A stretch of DNA of 64,000 bases. Source: Mucilaginibacter sp. (GTDB lineage Bacteria > Bacteroidota > Bacteroidia > Sphingobacteriales > Sphingobacteriaceae). The stretch covers positions 1 through 64,000 of the forward strand of contig JANXTT010000125.1 in the NCBI GenBank assembly GCA_025352225.1, given 5' to 3'. Numbering within the stretch: the stretch's first letter is position 1; every line of letters starts with the position of its first letter. Shown here piece after piece: positions 50,801-58,968 of the stretch. The notes under the pieces are model-generated. The model was not told the origin of the DNA. It saw only the letters and a list, made by a program, of their open reading frames with translations, and did no database searches. The position numbers and the translations under genes are program-made.

Positions 50801-52883
50801 GTTTATTAAAGGTATTAAGCTCATTATAAAATAACGAAACTTCGATGTTTGTGGCCCTGTCGGTGTTTATCCGTTGCTTTAGTTGGATGATGAGAATGGA
50901 ATCCATACCCATCGAAAAAAAATCGTCGTCAGTTTTTATCTTACCTGCCGGTAGCTCGGTTATTTCTTCCAGAACCCGGTATAAATAAGGAATGGTATCT
51001 TCCGGAAAAGGCAACTTAGCGGAATCGCTAATCAGTTCGGATTGGATTTTTTCAACCTCATCTGCACCATTAATAAGTGCTAAATAAGCAGCTGAGTATA
51101 CCCACATATCCAGGTGGTGAAACTGATATACCGGTATACTTACCCGTTTGCCGTTAAAATGATCAGAAAGTAGAATAGCATTGTTGCCGTTAACATATTT
51201 ACCGGCTATACTGATCAGATCAGCACTGTTTTTGGAGTTAACAAATGGTGATACCAGTACATTTGTACTATTGGCAGTGTTATACCCGGACAGCAGGTTT
51301 ATCAAATCGGCTTTATCGGTTGCTATCATTGCCGTTCTTACGGCAAAATGATCGCGGTATAGGGCCGCTGTATGGCATATGTCGGTTAAGCTATTGGTGG
51401 TATTTGTTAAATAGTTTTGATACGCTTCTATCAATAAATTTAACGATGGTGTATCTTTTGCGGATAACAACAGCACTACCGGCTGGCCGTTATCAGCAAC
51501 AGGCTGATCGGCCACAATTTGGGCCGACTCCAATATCATGTGTACATTGGTTCCGCTAAAGCCAAATGAGCTAATGGCAGCTGTTACAGGTTTTTCGGTG
51601 TTTTCAATACTTACCGGGTTTGTAGCTATGCGGATTGACGCATGCCAGGTAACAGCGTTATTGGATTGCTTAAAATGAAGATTAGGCGGTATGGTTTTAT
51701 GATAGAGCGCCAGTGTTGTTTTAATTAACGAGGCAATACCCGCCGCCGCTTCCAAATGGCCAATATTTGTTTTTACGGTACTAACATATAATGGATGGTT
51801 AGCCGGCCTGTTTTTACCATATACCTTTCCTAATACCTCAATTTCAATAGGATCGCCTAATTTGGTTCCGGTGCCATGCGCTTCTACAAACGAAATTTCG
51901 GAGGCTTCGATATTGGCATTTTGTAACGATTTAAGGATAACTCTTTCTTGCGCAGTGCCGTTGGGGGCGGTCATGCCATTACTTAAACCATCCTGGTTTA
52001 TAGCCGATCCTTTGATAAGCGCAAATATGTGGTCGCCATCTTTTAAGGCGTCGCTATATCTTTTTAATACTACAATACCACAGCCTTCTCCGCGTCCGTA
52101 TCCATCTGCCGAGGCATCAAAAGATTTGCAGCGCCCATCTGCAGATATGGCATGGGTTCTTGACAGTGCAATGTGCCCAAATGGCAATAATATATGGTTT
52201 ACGCCGCCTGCCAGTACCAGGTCGGTCTTTTTTAAGCGTAATTCTTGAATACCCAGGTCAACAGCGGCTAATGAAGATGAACAGGCAGTTTGTACTACCA
52301 TATTTGCACCCTGCAAGCCCATAAAGTAAGAGAGCCGCCCGCTTGCACTTGATAAAGAATGACCGGTTACAGAATGAGGGTTTATGGTTTTACCCCTATC
52401 GCCAGATGTGATGTACGAATAATCATCATCAGAGATACCCATATAAACTGCTGTATTGCTTCCGGATAATTGGGATGGCCTGATGTTGGCTGCTTCGAGT
52501 GCTTGCCATGCTGTTTCGAGTAACACGCGCTGCTGTGGAGCCATTTGCTTGGCCTCGGCAGGTAAAATATTAAAAAAAGCCGCATCAAAGCCTTTAATGT
52601 CTTTTAAAAAAGCTCCCGACTGGCAATACGTTTTACCGGGGCTATCCGGATCTTCGTCATAAAATAAATCAGCGTTCCATCTGTCGGCGGGTATCTCTCT
52701 CACCGGATCGTGGCCTTTATACAGGTTATCCCAAAATTGTTCAATATTATCAGCATCCGGAAAACGGCCAGCCATACCAATAATTGCAATAGGTTCGGTT
52801 TGCTGCTGCTCAAAACCTGCCAGCTTTTCTTCGGCCAGTTTTAATGCTGTATATAATTTTTTAGTCAGATCGATATTCTCCAT
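47886..52883 (-). CDS. PKS-aminotransferase-condensation hybrid (KS-ACP-AMT-C)
   Basis: 1665 residues. The KS (31-455) has active Cys C201 in QTACSSS, EAHGTGT and NIGHLEAAAG. No AT, KR or DH domain follows. The ACP has GMDSI near 661. A class III, PLP-dependent aminotransferase (about 770-1180) has SYHGTYDG and the Schiff-base Lys in YGKIIGGG near 1020. A condensation domain (1195-1640) has HHIICDG near 1331. This is the mycosubtilin/iturin arrangement: the beta-keto acyl-ACP is converted to a beta-amino acyl chain, which the C domain joins to the first amino acid (Asn). The gene starts 2 bases after the KS-KR-ACP gene. Malonyl loading must come in trans, from the AT at 8474-14908 or from a stand-alone transferase elsewhere in the genome. 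Confidence 0.92.
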   Translation of the reverse strand: MENIDLTKKLYTALKLAEEKLAGFEQQQTEPIAIIGMAGRFPDADNIEQFWDNLYKGHDPVREIPADRWNADLFYDEDPDSPGKTYCQSGAFLKDIKGFDAAFFNILPAEAKQMAPQQRVLLETAWQALEAANIRPSQLSGSNTAVYMGISDDDYSYITSGDRGKTINPHSVTGHSLSSASGRLSYFMGLQGANMVVQTACSSSLAAVDLGIQELRLKKTDLVLAGGVNHILLPFGHIALSRTHAISADGRCKSFDASADGYGRGEGCGIVVLKRYSDALKDGDHIFALIKGSAINQDGLSNGMTAPNGTAQERVILKSLQNANIEASEISFVEAHGTGTKLGDPIEIEVLGKVYGKNRPANHPLYVSTVKTNIGHLEAAAGIASLIKTTLALYHKTIPPNLHFKQSNNAVTWHASIRIATNPVSIENTEKPVTAAISSFGFSGTNVHMILESAQIVADQPVADNGQPVVLLLSAKDTPSLNLLIEAYQNYLTNTTNSLTDICHTAALYRDHFAVRTAMIATDKADLINLLSGYNTANSTNVLVSPFVNSKNSADLISIAGKYVNGNNAILLSDHFNGKRVSIPVYQFHHLDMWVYSAAYLALINGADEVEKIQSELISDSAKLPFPEDTIPYLYRVLEEITELPAGKIKTDDDFFSMGMDSILIIQLKQRINTDRATNIEVSLFYNELNTFNKLANYLAQHQGGQQNAPANADAPHHLSTHQRSAAKVFIPYKEVNLLQESLDGIKEKALQKLITDVNTISNSSKTHTQLYRSWLANNRNIAGFRPRWKEMTYQLVAAKGNKAHIWDKDGNRFLDFSMGFGVNLFGYNPEFVQQSLHQVIDDQLVLGALAPAAGELAEAICTVTGNERAAFYNTGTEAVMVAIRLARAITGKNKIVLFAGSYHGTYDGILAREGTEIYAEPLAPGIAPSMVQDVIVLHYGSDEDLDIIRDLAPDLAAVLVEPVQSRHPDIFPVNFLKELEVITKQHEIALIFDEVISGFRFSINGIRSFTDVKADITVYGKIIGGGIPVGVVAGRARFLDAVDGGFWNYGDQSYPSSKSTFVAGTFCHHPLAMAAGLSVINHLKQHPDLYQKLNDTAHYLCTHLNNWFTDNLLNIRMIHFGSLFRFALKGNEELLFYKLLAKGIYIWEGRNCYLSTVHTSDDIELLIASVKESCLELINEGWISQVEIMEPSAQTDENILTLSPAQRGVWWAQQLSDDTSTFNLSESFLVTGPFNKTVFEQACCAIIAQHEILRTSFAENEGVPFQKVHERFAFTIKQFSLKHLDEQDAINEALKILERKIREPFNLEEAPLLNIMVYEVGENKLVLTIVAHHIICDGWALEVLFDEVIDTYNSLLNNTKATNRAPASLQYRHYINHTLEPAHLQQLQHYWHQQVNGINTLTLNGDISNANTGNEAFDEILIDGETYASLSSIVKNNHVSPFTVLSAVTKLLLYTYTGQNDIAIGTPVPGRVQTKWNKLIGLCLNMLVLRSKINTADTFAAYLQQLQALILNAYEKQEYSFELLRSECSGDRLPNEMPFFEIEIAMQNFRMHRHNKGRNFAGIQIEAFADLSLDSRKYPIEFRFDEGYEDVLLKVAYDPGRYSSDFIKTLLNDWQQLYQLVTQSASISINDIVTSLQHKKAQSQQSSLKNNRQNNLSKLISTSN

Positions 52884-52885
52884 AG

Positions 52886-55800
52886 CTAAAAGTATTTTTG
52901 GATGTCGGCATTGATAAGGGCATGGAGTTCGTCCTCCTTCATCATGTTTAATTCAAATTCAAGGTTGGCAATCTTTTCGGCGTTTGGCAATAATCCCTCT
53001 GCCGGGCTTTTTGTACCGAAAAAGCTGTCGTTAATATGTTGGCTAAATAATTTTACCGTATGGAAATTGAAGATCATGTTTGTGGTTATCGGCTGTTTAA
53101 ATTGCTTTTGCAGTTTTTCTATAAAGCGTATTACCAGTATCGAGTCCATTCCCATATCGCTAAAGTTTCTGTCACAATCAATTTTTGCAACATCATCTAT
53201 CGCTAATACAAGGCATAATTGTTCGGCTATTATTTGCTGTATCTTTTTGTAACGCTCGGCAGGTTTTGACTTTTGCAGCTCTTCGTCTAAAATATCTAAG
53301 CCCTGGTTTGTTGTATCAGCCTGTTCCTTTTTTACTGTGCGTAACTCATCCCAAAAAGCAGATTGTTTTTGGAGCTGCATAACGGCTATAAAGCGCTGCT
53401 TATCTAGCTGTACATAAACCTGCTGGCTATGTTGCGGGTGTAGTAGTTGTGCATAATGTTTTAAAACGGCATCTTGCTTATGGGTAATAATGCCGGTTTC
53501 GCGTAATACATGTTCGCTGTTTTCGTCTTGCAGCATCATGTTGCTATCTGCCCAGGGCCCCCAGTTGATGGCTTTTGCCGGGATGCCATTAAGGCGCATT
53601 TGCACAATATAAGCATCCATATAGGCGTTTACAGCCGCGTAATGCGAAAGCATAGCCGAACCCCATACCGATGCTATAGAAGAGTAGGCTACAAAAAAAT
53701 CAAGTGATTGTAATGGTAAGTGGTTGGCTAAATTGCGCAGCCCGTTTACTTTGGCATGAGCTACCTTTTCTATATCGGCCCAGCTCATATCCTTAAATAA
53801 TTTCCTGTGCGAAATACCAGCAGCATGTATTATGCCTTTTAGTTCTAAGTTATTGTTAGTAAGCCAGTTACTAAATGCTGTAACCGAGGCCGGGTCGCTA
53901 ACATCTAGTTTGGTATGTATTACATTGTGGTTTATTTGTTGTGTTTTTTGCTGGGTGTTACGGCTTGCCAATATTATTTTACCGGCATTTTGTGCCTGTA
54001 GCCATTGTGCAACATGCTTGCCTAAACTGCCATTACCACCGGTAATAAGGTATACACCCTCCTTATTTATTTTTACGGACAAGCTTGTTGTATTATCAGC
54101 ATCCGGGGCTATAACCTGGTAGTATAAGCGGCCTTCGCGAAGGGCAAGTTGTTGGTGATACTGTTGCTGAAACCATACGGCTATATTTTGTTTGCCAAGT
54201 TGGTTGGCAGTAGTGGCTAATCCAATATCAAAAAGTAGCATATGCAGGTTAGGCAACTCCAAACTGGCTGACCTGGCCCATGCGGTGATGCTGTATTGTA
54301 ATGGCTCAATAGTTTTATCGCTATCGGTAACCTGGGCGGCTTGTTGGGTTAAAACAATAAATGATGCAGGTTTAAGCTGCGAAGCGGAGAGGGTTTGCAA
54401 ACAGGTTAAAATGTTTTGGTACGATGTTTTAAAAAGATCGTTAAAATGTTCGTCGTTACCGTGGTCGTGCAGTCCGCTTATATCGTATACAATATAAACT
54501 GATTGGTTTTTATACTGTTGAAATATATCTTCAAAAAAATGTGCTAATCCGGCTTGCGTATTAATGTAAGGATAGGCTTTATCGTTATTTTGCTGTTGCC
54601 AGTAAACAGGTATGGTTGTTATTGCTGGATTGGTTTGTAAGCCCTGTAAAAATACTGATGAAGTAGGATTGATGTGCAAATAAATTCCTGCAACTGCTTG
54701 TTCGGCCTCGGTTTCTGCCACATCAATGGCTTTCCAGGCCAACTGATATTGGTTTAACGGATGTATATTTCCAGGTAATGGCCCAACCCAATGTGGTGTG
54801 AGGGTAAAAGCATAGTGCGGCAGGCTTACTTTTCCCCCTTTTATTATACCGCCTATCTCTGATAATGGTTTTGTAAGTGGAACTGATTTTTGCAAAGCAG
54901 AGATCATGGTTTGTTTATCGGCCGCCTGTGATAGCAGAGCGTATTTGTATATGTTTTTGCCTATTGCCGCTGTGTAGCAAATATTTTGTAAGGTATGGTT
55001 GGTATTGGATAAATAATCCAGATAGGCTGATCTTAAATTTTCGAGCACTGTAATGGTAGGTGCTGTAATAACAAGTGTTTGATGGGAGCCGGGCTGAGCG
55101 GCATCTTGTGTTTTTTGATTGTATTCCGCAAGTATGCAGTGGGCAATGGCACCGGTAAAGCCAAAGGAGCTAACTCCGGCGATAAGCAATTTATCAGAAT
55201 TACTGTAATCGTGCAGTTTAGTGTTTAATTCTACCGGAAGGGTTTCCCAGGCAATATGCTTGTTTGGTGTATTATAATGCAGGTGGCCTGGCAGTTTTTT
55301 ATGATATAGGCTTAAGCTGGCTTTTATTATACCGGCCAAACCCGCTGCCGCCTCAAGGTGCCCAACATTTGTTTTGATGGAGCAAATACGCATTTTTTTA
55401 CCGTTGTTCCATTCGCCATAGCCCAGTTTTAATCCCTCCATTTCAACGGGGTCGCCCAGTGATGTACCTGTGCCGTGCGCTTCCAAAAAATCAACATCGT
55501 TAGCTGTTATGCCTGCGGTTTTAAGCGCTTGTTTTATAACAGATGCCTGTGCCACCGGATTAGGTACAGTAAGCCCTCCGCTGGCACCATCCTGTGCAAT
55601 GGCTGTTGCTTTAATACATGCATAAATGCGGTCGCCATCTTTTTCGGCATCACTTAATTTTTTAAGCACAATGGCCAAACAACCCTCTGAGCGTACATAG
55701 CCATCGGCCGAGTCGTCAAAAGTTTTGCAATGCCCGTCTGGCGATAGCATACCCGCCTGGGCAAGGCTATCCTGCAATTGTGACGATAACAAAAAGTTTA

Positions 55801-56497
55801 CTCCGCCGGTTAAGGCTAAATTACACTCGCCTGCCCGCAAGCTTGCGCAAGCCTGGTGCAGTGCAACCATTGATGATGAGCATGCCGTATCAATACTAAG
55901 CGAAGGGCCGTTACAGCCAAAAAAGTACGAAAGACGGCCACTTGCCGCGCTTAAGGAGTTGCCGCTGCCTAAATAGGGGCTTACGGCTGTTTGCCCTGGC
56001 TGCTGCATTAAGTGCAGGCTGTAATCAACTGCGCTTATACCTATAAATATACCTGTTTCCGAATTTTTTAGCGACTGTGAGGCTATACCCGCATCTTCAA
56101 AGGCTTTGTATGCTACCATGAGCATGTGCCTGTGCTGCGGATCTATAAATTGAGCTTCGGTTGGCGAGATGTGAAAAAAGTCGTTATCAAAGCCTGCTAT
56201 ATCTTCTAATAAACCGGCATGGGATACAGTATTGTCAAAATAATGATCATCGGTATGTATCCCGCGCCAGCGGTTGGCTAAACCATTATAAGCTATCAGG
56301 TCGCGTTCTTCTATTAAGGCATCCCACATTTCTGTGGCCGAGTTGATGTTACCCGGTAAATGACAGGCAATACCAATAACTGCAATGTCTTCTTTACCTG
56401 CACTTTGTTCTGAGGCATCTTTCAGTCGTTGCTGAAGATCTTTAATAACAAGAAATGCCTTTTGTAAAGGTGTAAATTCAGAATTTATTTCAGGCAT
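52886..56497 (-). CDS. AT-less PKS extension module (KS-KR-ACP)
   Basis: 1203 residues. The KS (36-465) has C206 in DTACSSS, EAHGTGT and NVGHLEAAAG, so it should be fully active. The next 350 residues hold the structural half of the ketoreductase, not an AT. The KR has the nucleotide motif GGNGSLG near 811 and a Ser/Tyr catalytic set in YSSIASVWG...SHYAAVNAY near 952. The ACP has MGMDSI near 1118. No DH or ER is present, so this round should leave a second hydroxyl. Its place between the AL-PKS starter and the KS-ACP-AMT protein is inferred from domain logic; gene order on the minus strand agrees. It starts 107 bases after the type II thioesterase gene. Confidence 0.9.
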   Translation of the reverse strand: MPEINSEFTPLQKAFLVIKDLQQRLKDASEQSAGKEDIAVIGIACHLPGNINSATEMWDALIEERDLIAYNGLANRWRGIHTDDHYFDNTVSHAGLLEDIAGFDNDFFHISPTEAQFIDPQHRHMLMVAYKAFEDAGIASQSLKNSETGIFIGISAVDYSLHLMQQPGQTAVSPYLGSGNSLSAASGRLSYFFGCNGPSLSIDTACSSSMVALHQACASLRAGECNLALTGGVNFLLSSQLQDSLAQAGMLSPDGHCKTFDDSADGYVRSEGCLAIVLKKLSDAEKDGDRIYACIKATAIAQDGASGGLTVPNPVAQASVIKQALKTAGITANDVDFLEAHGTGTSLGDPVEMEGLKLGYGEWNNGKKMRICSIKTNVGHLEAAAGLAGIIKASLSLYHKKLPGHLHYNTPNKHIAWETLPVELNTKLHDYSNSDKLLIAGVSSFGFTGAIAHCILAEYNQKTQDAAQPGSHQTLVITAPTITVLENLRSAYLDYLSNTNHTLQNICYTAAIGKNIYKYALLSQAADKQTMISALQKSVPLTKPLSEIGGIIKGGKVSLPHYAFTLTPHWVGPLPGNIHPLNQYQLAWKAIDVAETEAEQAVAGIYLHINPTSSVFLQGLQTNPAITTIPVYWQQQNNDKAYPYINTQAGLAHFFEDIFQQYKNQSVYIVYDISGLHDHGNDEHFNDLFKTSYQNILTCLQTLSASQLKPASFIVLTQQAAQVTDSDKTIEPLQYSITAWARSASLELPNLHMLLFDIGLATTANQLGKQNIAVWFQQQYHQQLALREGRLYYQVIAPDADNTTSLSVKINKEGVYLITGGNGSLGKHVAQWLQAQNAGKIILASRNTQQKTQQINHNVIHTKLDVSDPASVTAFSNWLTNNNLELKGIIHAAGISHRKLFKDMSWADIEKVAHAKVNGLRNLANHLPLQSLDFFVAYSSIASVWGSAMLSHYAAVNAYMDAYIVQMRLNGIPAKAINWGPWADSNMMLQDENSEHVLRETGIITHKQDAVLKHYAQLLHPQHSQQVYVQLDKQRFIAVMQLQKQSAFWDELRTVKKEQADTTNQGLDILDEELQKSKPAERYKKIQQIIAEQLCLVLAIDDVAKIDCDRNFSDMGMDSILVIRFIEKLQKQFKQPITTNMIFNFHTVKLFSQHINDSFFGTKSPAEGLLPNAEKIANLEFELNMMKEDELHALINADIQKYF

Positions 56498-56604
56498 AGG
56501 TATATACTCTAAATGTGATAATTAGAAAAATTTATTACCGGGCAATCTATAATAGGCTAATAAACAAACGGCAGTTTTAGCAAGCCGTGGTGTTCTGTAT
56601 TGTA

Positions 56605-57345
56605 TTATAAATTACTATGTTCTAAACAGTTCAATTGATGCTGAATGTACTGCTGGTTGTATGAAAACAGCATGTCTGTAAACAGGGGATTTTCCAAATG
56701 GAAAAAATGGCCACCCTCCAGCATTTCAAATTTGCATCCGGCTTCGGTTTCCTGTTGCCACGCTTTTACAGATTCCGGACTTACAACGGTATCTGCTGTT
56801 CCGTTTATAAGTACAAGTTTTGTGTGTATAAGCGGGGAATTCTTATAGGTATAATTTTCGTTCAGTGCCAAATCATTTCTGATTATGGGCAAATAGAATG
56901 ACAGGAACGAAGTATCTGCAAGCAATGCATCAGGTAAACCGCCAATTGTTTTTAAATAATTAGTGAGATGCGTATCATTAAGTTTGTGTTTTTGCGCGCT
57001 TAATGAGGTATAAGCCGGAGAACCCCGCCCAGATAAAAACATGATCGGAGGAACTTCCATTTTGTTTTGCTGCAAAGCTCTTGCGCATTCAAAAGCTACC
57101 AGAGCGCCGAAGCTGTGACCCATAAAAAAGAAAACGGAGCCGTTTAATTTTGACAAGAGCTGCGCAAGGCAATCATCAATCAGTTCGTTTATGTTTTTTA
57201 CAAAGTTTTCCGAATATCTTCGGCCTCTGCCCGGATAACATATAGTAGATGCATCAAAGCAATGAGATATTGATTTCTCGATAGAAGAATAAGAGATATC
57301 ACTACCTCCTGCATGAGGAAATATAAAAAGCCGGGTTTTTTGCAT
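56605..57345 (-). CDS. Type II thioesterase
   Basis: A 246-residue alpha/beta hydrolase of the external thioesterase family: FPHAGG near residue 9, YPGRGRR near 38, nucleophile Ser in GHSFGAL near residue 75, and a C-terminal EGGHFFH with the catalytic His. Such enzymes clear mis-primed carrier proteins in PKS and NRPS systems. It precedes the PKS gene on the same strand and starts 4 bases after the small membrane protein gene. Start and length are normal for the family. Confidence 0.9.
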   Translation of the reverse strand: MQKTRLFIFPHAGGSDISYSSIEKSISHCFDASTICYPGRGRRYSENFVKNINELIDDCLAQLLSKLNGSVFFFMGHSFGALVAFECARALQQNKMEVPPIMFLSGRGSPAYTSLSAQKHKLNDTHLTNYLKTIGGLPDALLADTSFLSFYLPIIRNDLALNENYTYKNSPLIHTKLVLINGTADTVVSPESVKAWQQETEAGCKFEMLEGGHFFHLENPLFTDMLFSYNQQYIQHQLNCLEHSNL

Positions 57346-57349
57346 GGTA

Positions 57350-57532
57350 TTATTTAGTAGTAACCGGCTTAAATATTCTTAATGCAATAAATACCAAAAC
57401 CGGCGAAACTATAAGCGCAAGCAGAAATGAGCCCCAAAAGCCAGTGCGCCTGTTTGAGCCGATTATACCGCAAATAACGCTTAGAATAATCCACGCCGGT
57501 AAAAACGCAGGATTTATAACGATACCTAACAT
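57350..57532 (-). CDS. Small membrane protein with two predicted helices
   Basis: 60 residues. Two hydrophobic stretches (about residues 10-25, PAWIILSVICGIIG, and 33-53, GSFLLALIVSPVLVFIALRIF) are separated by a short basic loop (SNRRTG), the look of a hairpin membrane protein. It is packed between the DUF697 gene (5-base gap) and the type II thioesterase (4-base gap), so it is probably translated as part of the operon. I do not recognise the family. A role in immunity or in a membrane complex with the SPFH and DUF697 proteins is only an inference. Confidence 0.6.
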   Translation of the reverse strand: MLGIVINPAFLPAWIILSVICGIIGSNRRTGFWGSFLLALIVSPVLVFIALRIFKPVTTK

Positions 57533-57537
57533 ATTGT

Positions 57538-58068
57538 TTATTCTGCTGCTACTACTGGTTCTTCAGCTTTCTTTTTTGTAAATGGTTTTTTTACTGTTGC
57601 AACTACGTGTTTTCCTTTTTCAAGTTCTTCGTGAAAGAAATGTTTCATATCTGATGCTTTAAAATCAAGCAGTGTGCCGCCTGTTTCAAAATGACGTTGA
57701 AATACCTTGCCTACTGCATAAGTTGTTGCGCCTGCAATAACGGGATAGGTAACAGCGCCTATAATAGAACCAACACCAGGTATAAATTTAACAATGCTGC
57801 CAAGTGTGCCTGTAGCAAGTGTATTGCTGCCAACAGCTCCAAGTAATGAACCCAATACAGATTTGCCTAACTCGTTGGAGAATTGCACATCGTGTATGCC
57901 GGCAAGTTTGCTTATCATTGAAATTTGTGTTCCGGTAATGGCGGCAATGTCAACAAAAGGAATAGGTATGGCGCCAAATCCCATCGAAAGCAATAAGTGA
58001 TTTTTGATGATCTTGTCAGCCTTTTCTGAAGTTTTAAGTTCGATTGTAACACTTTGATTTTTTGTCAT
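57538..58068 (-). CDS. DUF697 (YcjF-like) membrane-associated protein
   Basis: 176 residues with the DUF697 signature PIPFVDIAAITGTQISMISKLAGI near residues 36-58, followed by glycine-rich hydrophobic segments (VLGSLLGAVGSNTLA, FIPGVGSIIGAVTYPVIAGATTYAVG) that may insert in the membrane, and a Lys-rich tail. The biochemical function of the family is unknown. It lies between the SPFH gene (51-base gap) and the small membrane protein in the lipopeptide operon. Self-protection of the membrane is a possible role, not shown by sequence. Confidence 0.75.
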   Translation of the reverse strand: MTKNQSVTIELKTSEKADKIIKNHLLLSMGFGAIPIPFVDIAAITGTQISMISKLAGIHDVQFSNELGKSVLGSLLGAVGSNTLATGTLGSIVKFIPGVGSIIGAVTYPVIAGATTYAVGKVFQRHFETGGTLLDFKASDMKHFFHEELEKGKHVVATVKKPFTKKKAEEPVVAAE

Positions 58069-58119
58069 GATAGATGAAGTTTTGGTTGTGATTGATTTAT
58101 TAATTGTTTGTTTTGGTTT

Positions 58120-58968
58120 TCATTTTTTTTTACCGTCGTCGCTTAACAGTATTGGCAGTTCTTTAGACGAGTTACCCATGATAACGATTTTTGCATTAGG
58201 CGATCTCGACATCTTTTCGGTTACATCCAATCCTTTCCATAATAATGGTGATACTCCGGATATTGCATAGAATTGCTTTACGCCTTCGGCCTCAATTATT
58301 TTACGTTTGCGTTCCTTATCTTCAACATCCAGCTTAAAATCATATTGCAGGCTTAACTGTTGCTCCCGGTATTTTTGCTCGATAGAGTGCGATATGGTAT
58401 CGGGCAGTTCTATCCTGCTGATCAGGTAACCTTGAAGGTTAATATTGTTTTTGATGCATATGGCATTTAAATTTGATATTACATATTTTTCCATAGAATC
58501 GTGATCTACACCTTTGTCAACCAAAAAAATTTGTTCGGGTGTAAGGTGGGCAATAAATTTCCGGGTCCATGATTCGGCCTCGGGTATAACCAGCACCTGG
58601 GCATAATTTGGCCCTATTTGCTGGTGTAATTTGCTCAGATACACAAAATCAGGCCGGTATAATATATTATACTTAACCTTTATTTTTAGCCCGTTTTGAC
58701 TCAGGATAGTTTGTTGCTGTTGTATCCGTTGCGTTCGTAGGTTATAGATGTACATTTTATTTAGTGGACTGATCATTTTTAACCCTTCTGTATAAACTTC
58801 GGGCTGGCTTCCTTTAAACAAATCATATAAAACACCAGCTTCTCCTGGTTTTATTGTTACAAAAATTCTGTTACTAAGTATAATGAGTATAAACAGTATT
58901 ACCAGTACCGTAACTGATAAGTTTCTTAACGTAGCATTTATTTTTTCCTTTTTAAACCAATTTGTCAT
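58120..58968 (-). CDS. SPFH/prohibitin-family membrane protein
   Basis: 282 residues. An N-terminal membrane helix (about residues 17-37, LSVTVLVILFILIILSNRIFV) is followed by an SPFH/Band 7 domain (VTIKPGEAGVLYDLFKG, YTEGLKMISPLNKMYIYNLR, KVKYNILYRPD). A C-terminal helical region (EQKYREQQLSLQYDFKLD) is the family's oligomerisation coiled coil. Such proteins form large rings or microdomains in the membrane. It heads the 40-kb minus operon, with an 836-base upstream region that presumably holds the promoter. It may scaffold the synthetase complex or protect the cell's own membrane from the lipopeptide. Confidence 0.85.
   Translation of the reverse strand: MTNWFKKEKINATLRNLSVTVLVILFILIILSNRIFVTIKPGEAGVLYDLFKGSQPEVYTEGLKMISPLNKMYIYNLRTQRIQQQQTILSQNGLKIKVKYNILYRPDFVYLSKLHQQIGPNYAQVLVIPEAESWTRKFIAHLTPEQIFLVDKGVDHDSMEKYVISNLNAICIKNNINLQGYLISRIELPDTISHSIEQKYREQQLSLQYDFKLDVEDKERKRKIIEAEGVKQFYAISGVSPLLWKGLDVTEKMSRSPNAKIVIMGNSSKELPILLSDDGKKK

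Larger units (their letters stand above)
6803..58968. other. Hybrid PKS-NRPS lipopeptide biosynthetic gene cluster (iturin-like architecture)
   Basis: Two convergent operons (plus 6803-18340, minus 58968-18433) encode one assembly line. The inferred order is: acyl ligase/PKS (8474) to KS-KR-ACP (52886-56497) to KS-ACP-AMT-C (47886-52883) to NRPS I-A(Asn)-T-C-A(Tyr)-T-C (39283-46863) to I-A(Asn)-T-E (34855-39273) to C-A-T-C-A-T-C (27167-34852) to I-A(Asp)-T-C-A(Thr)-T-TE (18433-25293). Tailoring is by two TauD enzymes, a CmlA-like hydroxylase and a carbamoyltransferase. Starter, order and product are inferences from domain content and collinearity. Confidence 0.85.

Noticed and set aside
56498-56604. 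Possible promoter between the type II thioesterase and PKS genes
   Set aside because: A TTTG and a TAnnTT-like element are present on the minus strand but are only about 15 bases apart, too close for the Bacteroidota consensus.
18433-58968. Siderophore interpretation based on predicted beta-hydroxy-Asp/Asn
   Set aside because: Beta-hydroxy Asx can bind iron, but no TonB receptor, iron-regulatory or uptake gene is in the window, and the beta-amino fatty acid and exporter fit a membrane-active lipopeptide better. It is not excluded.
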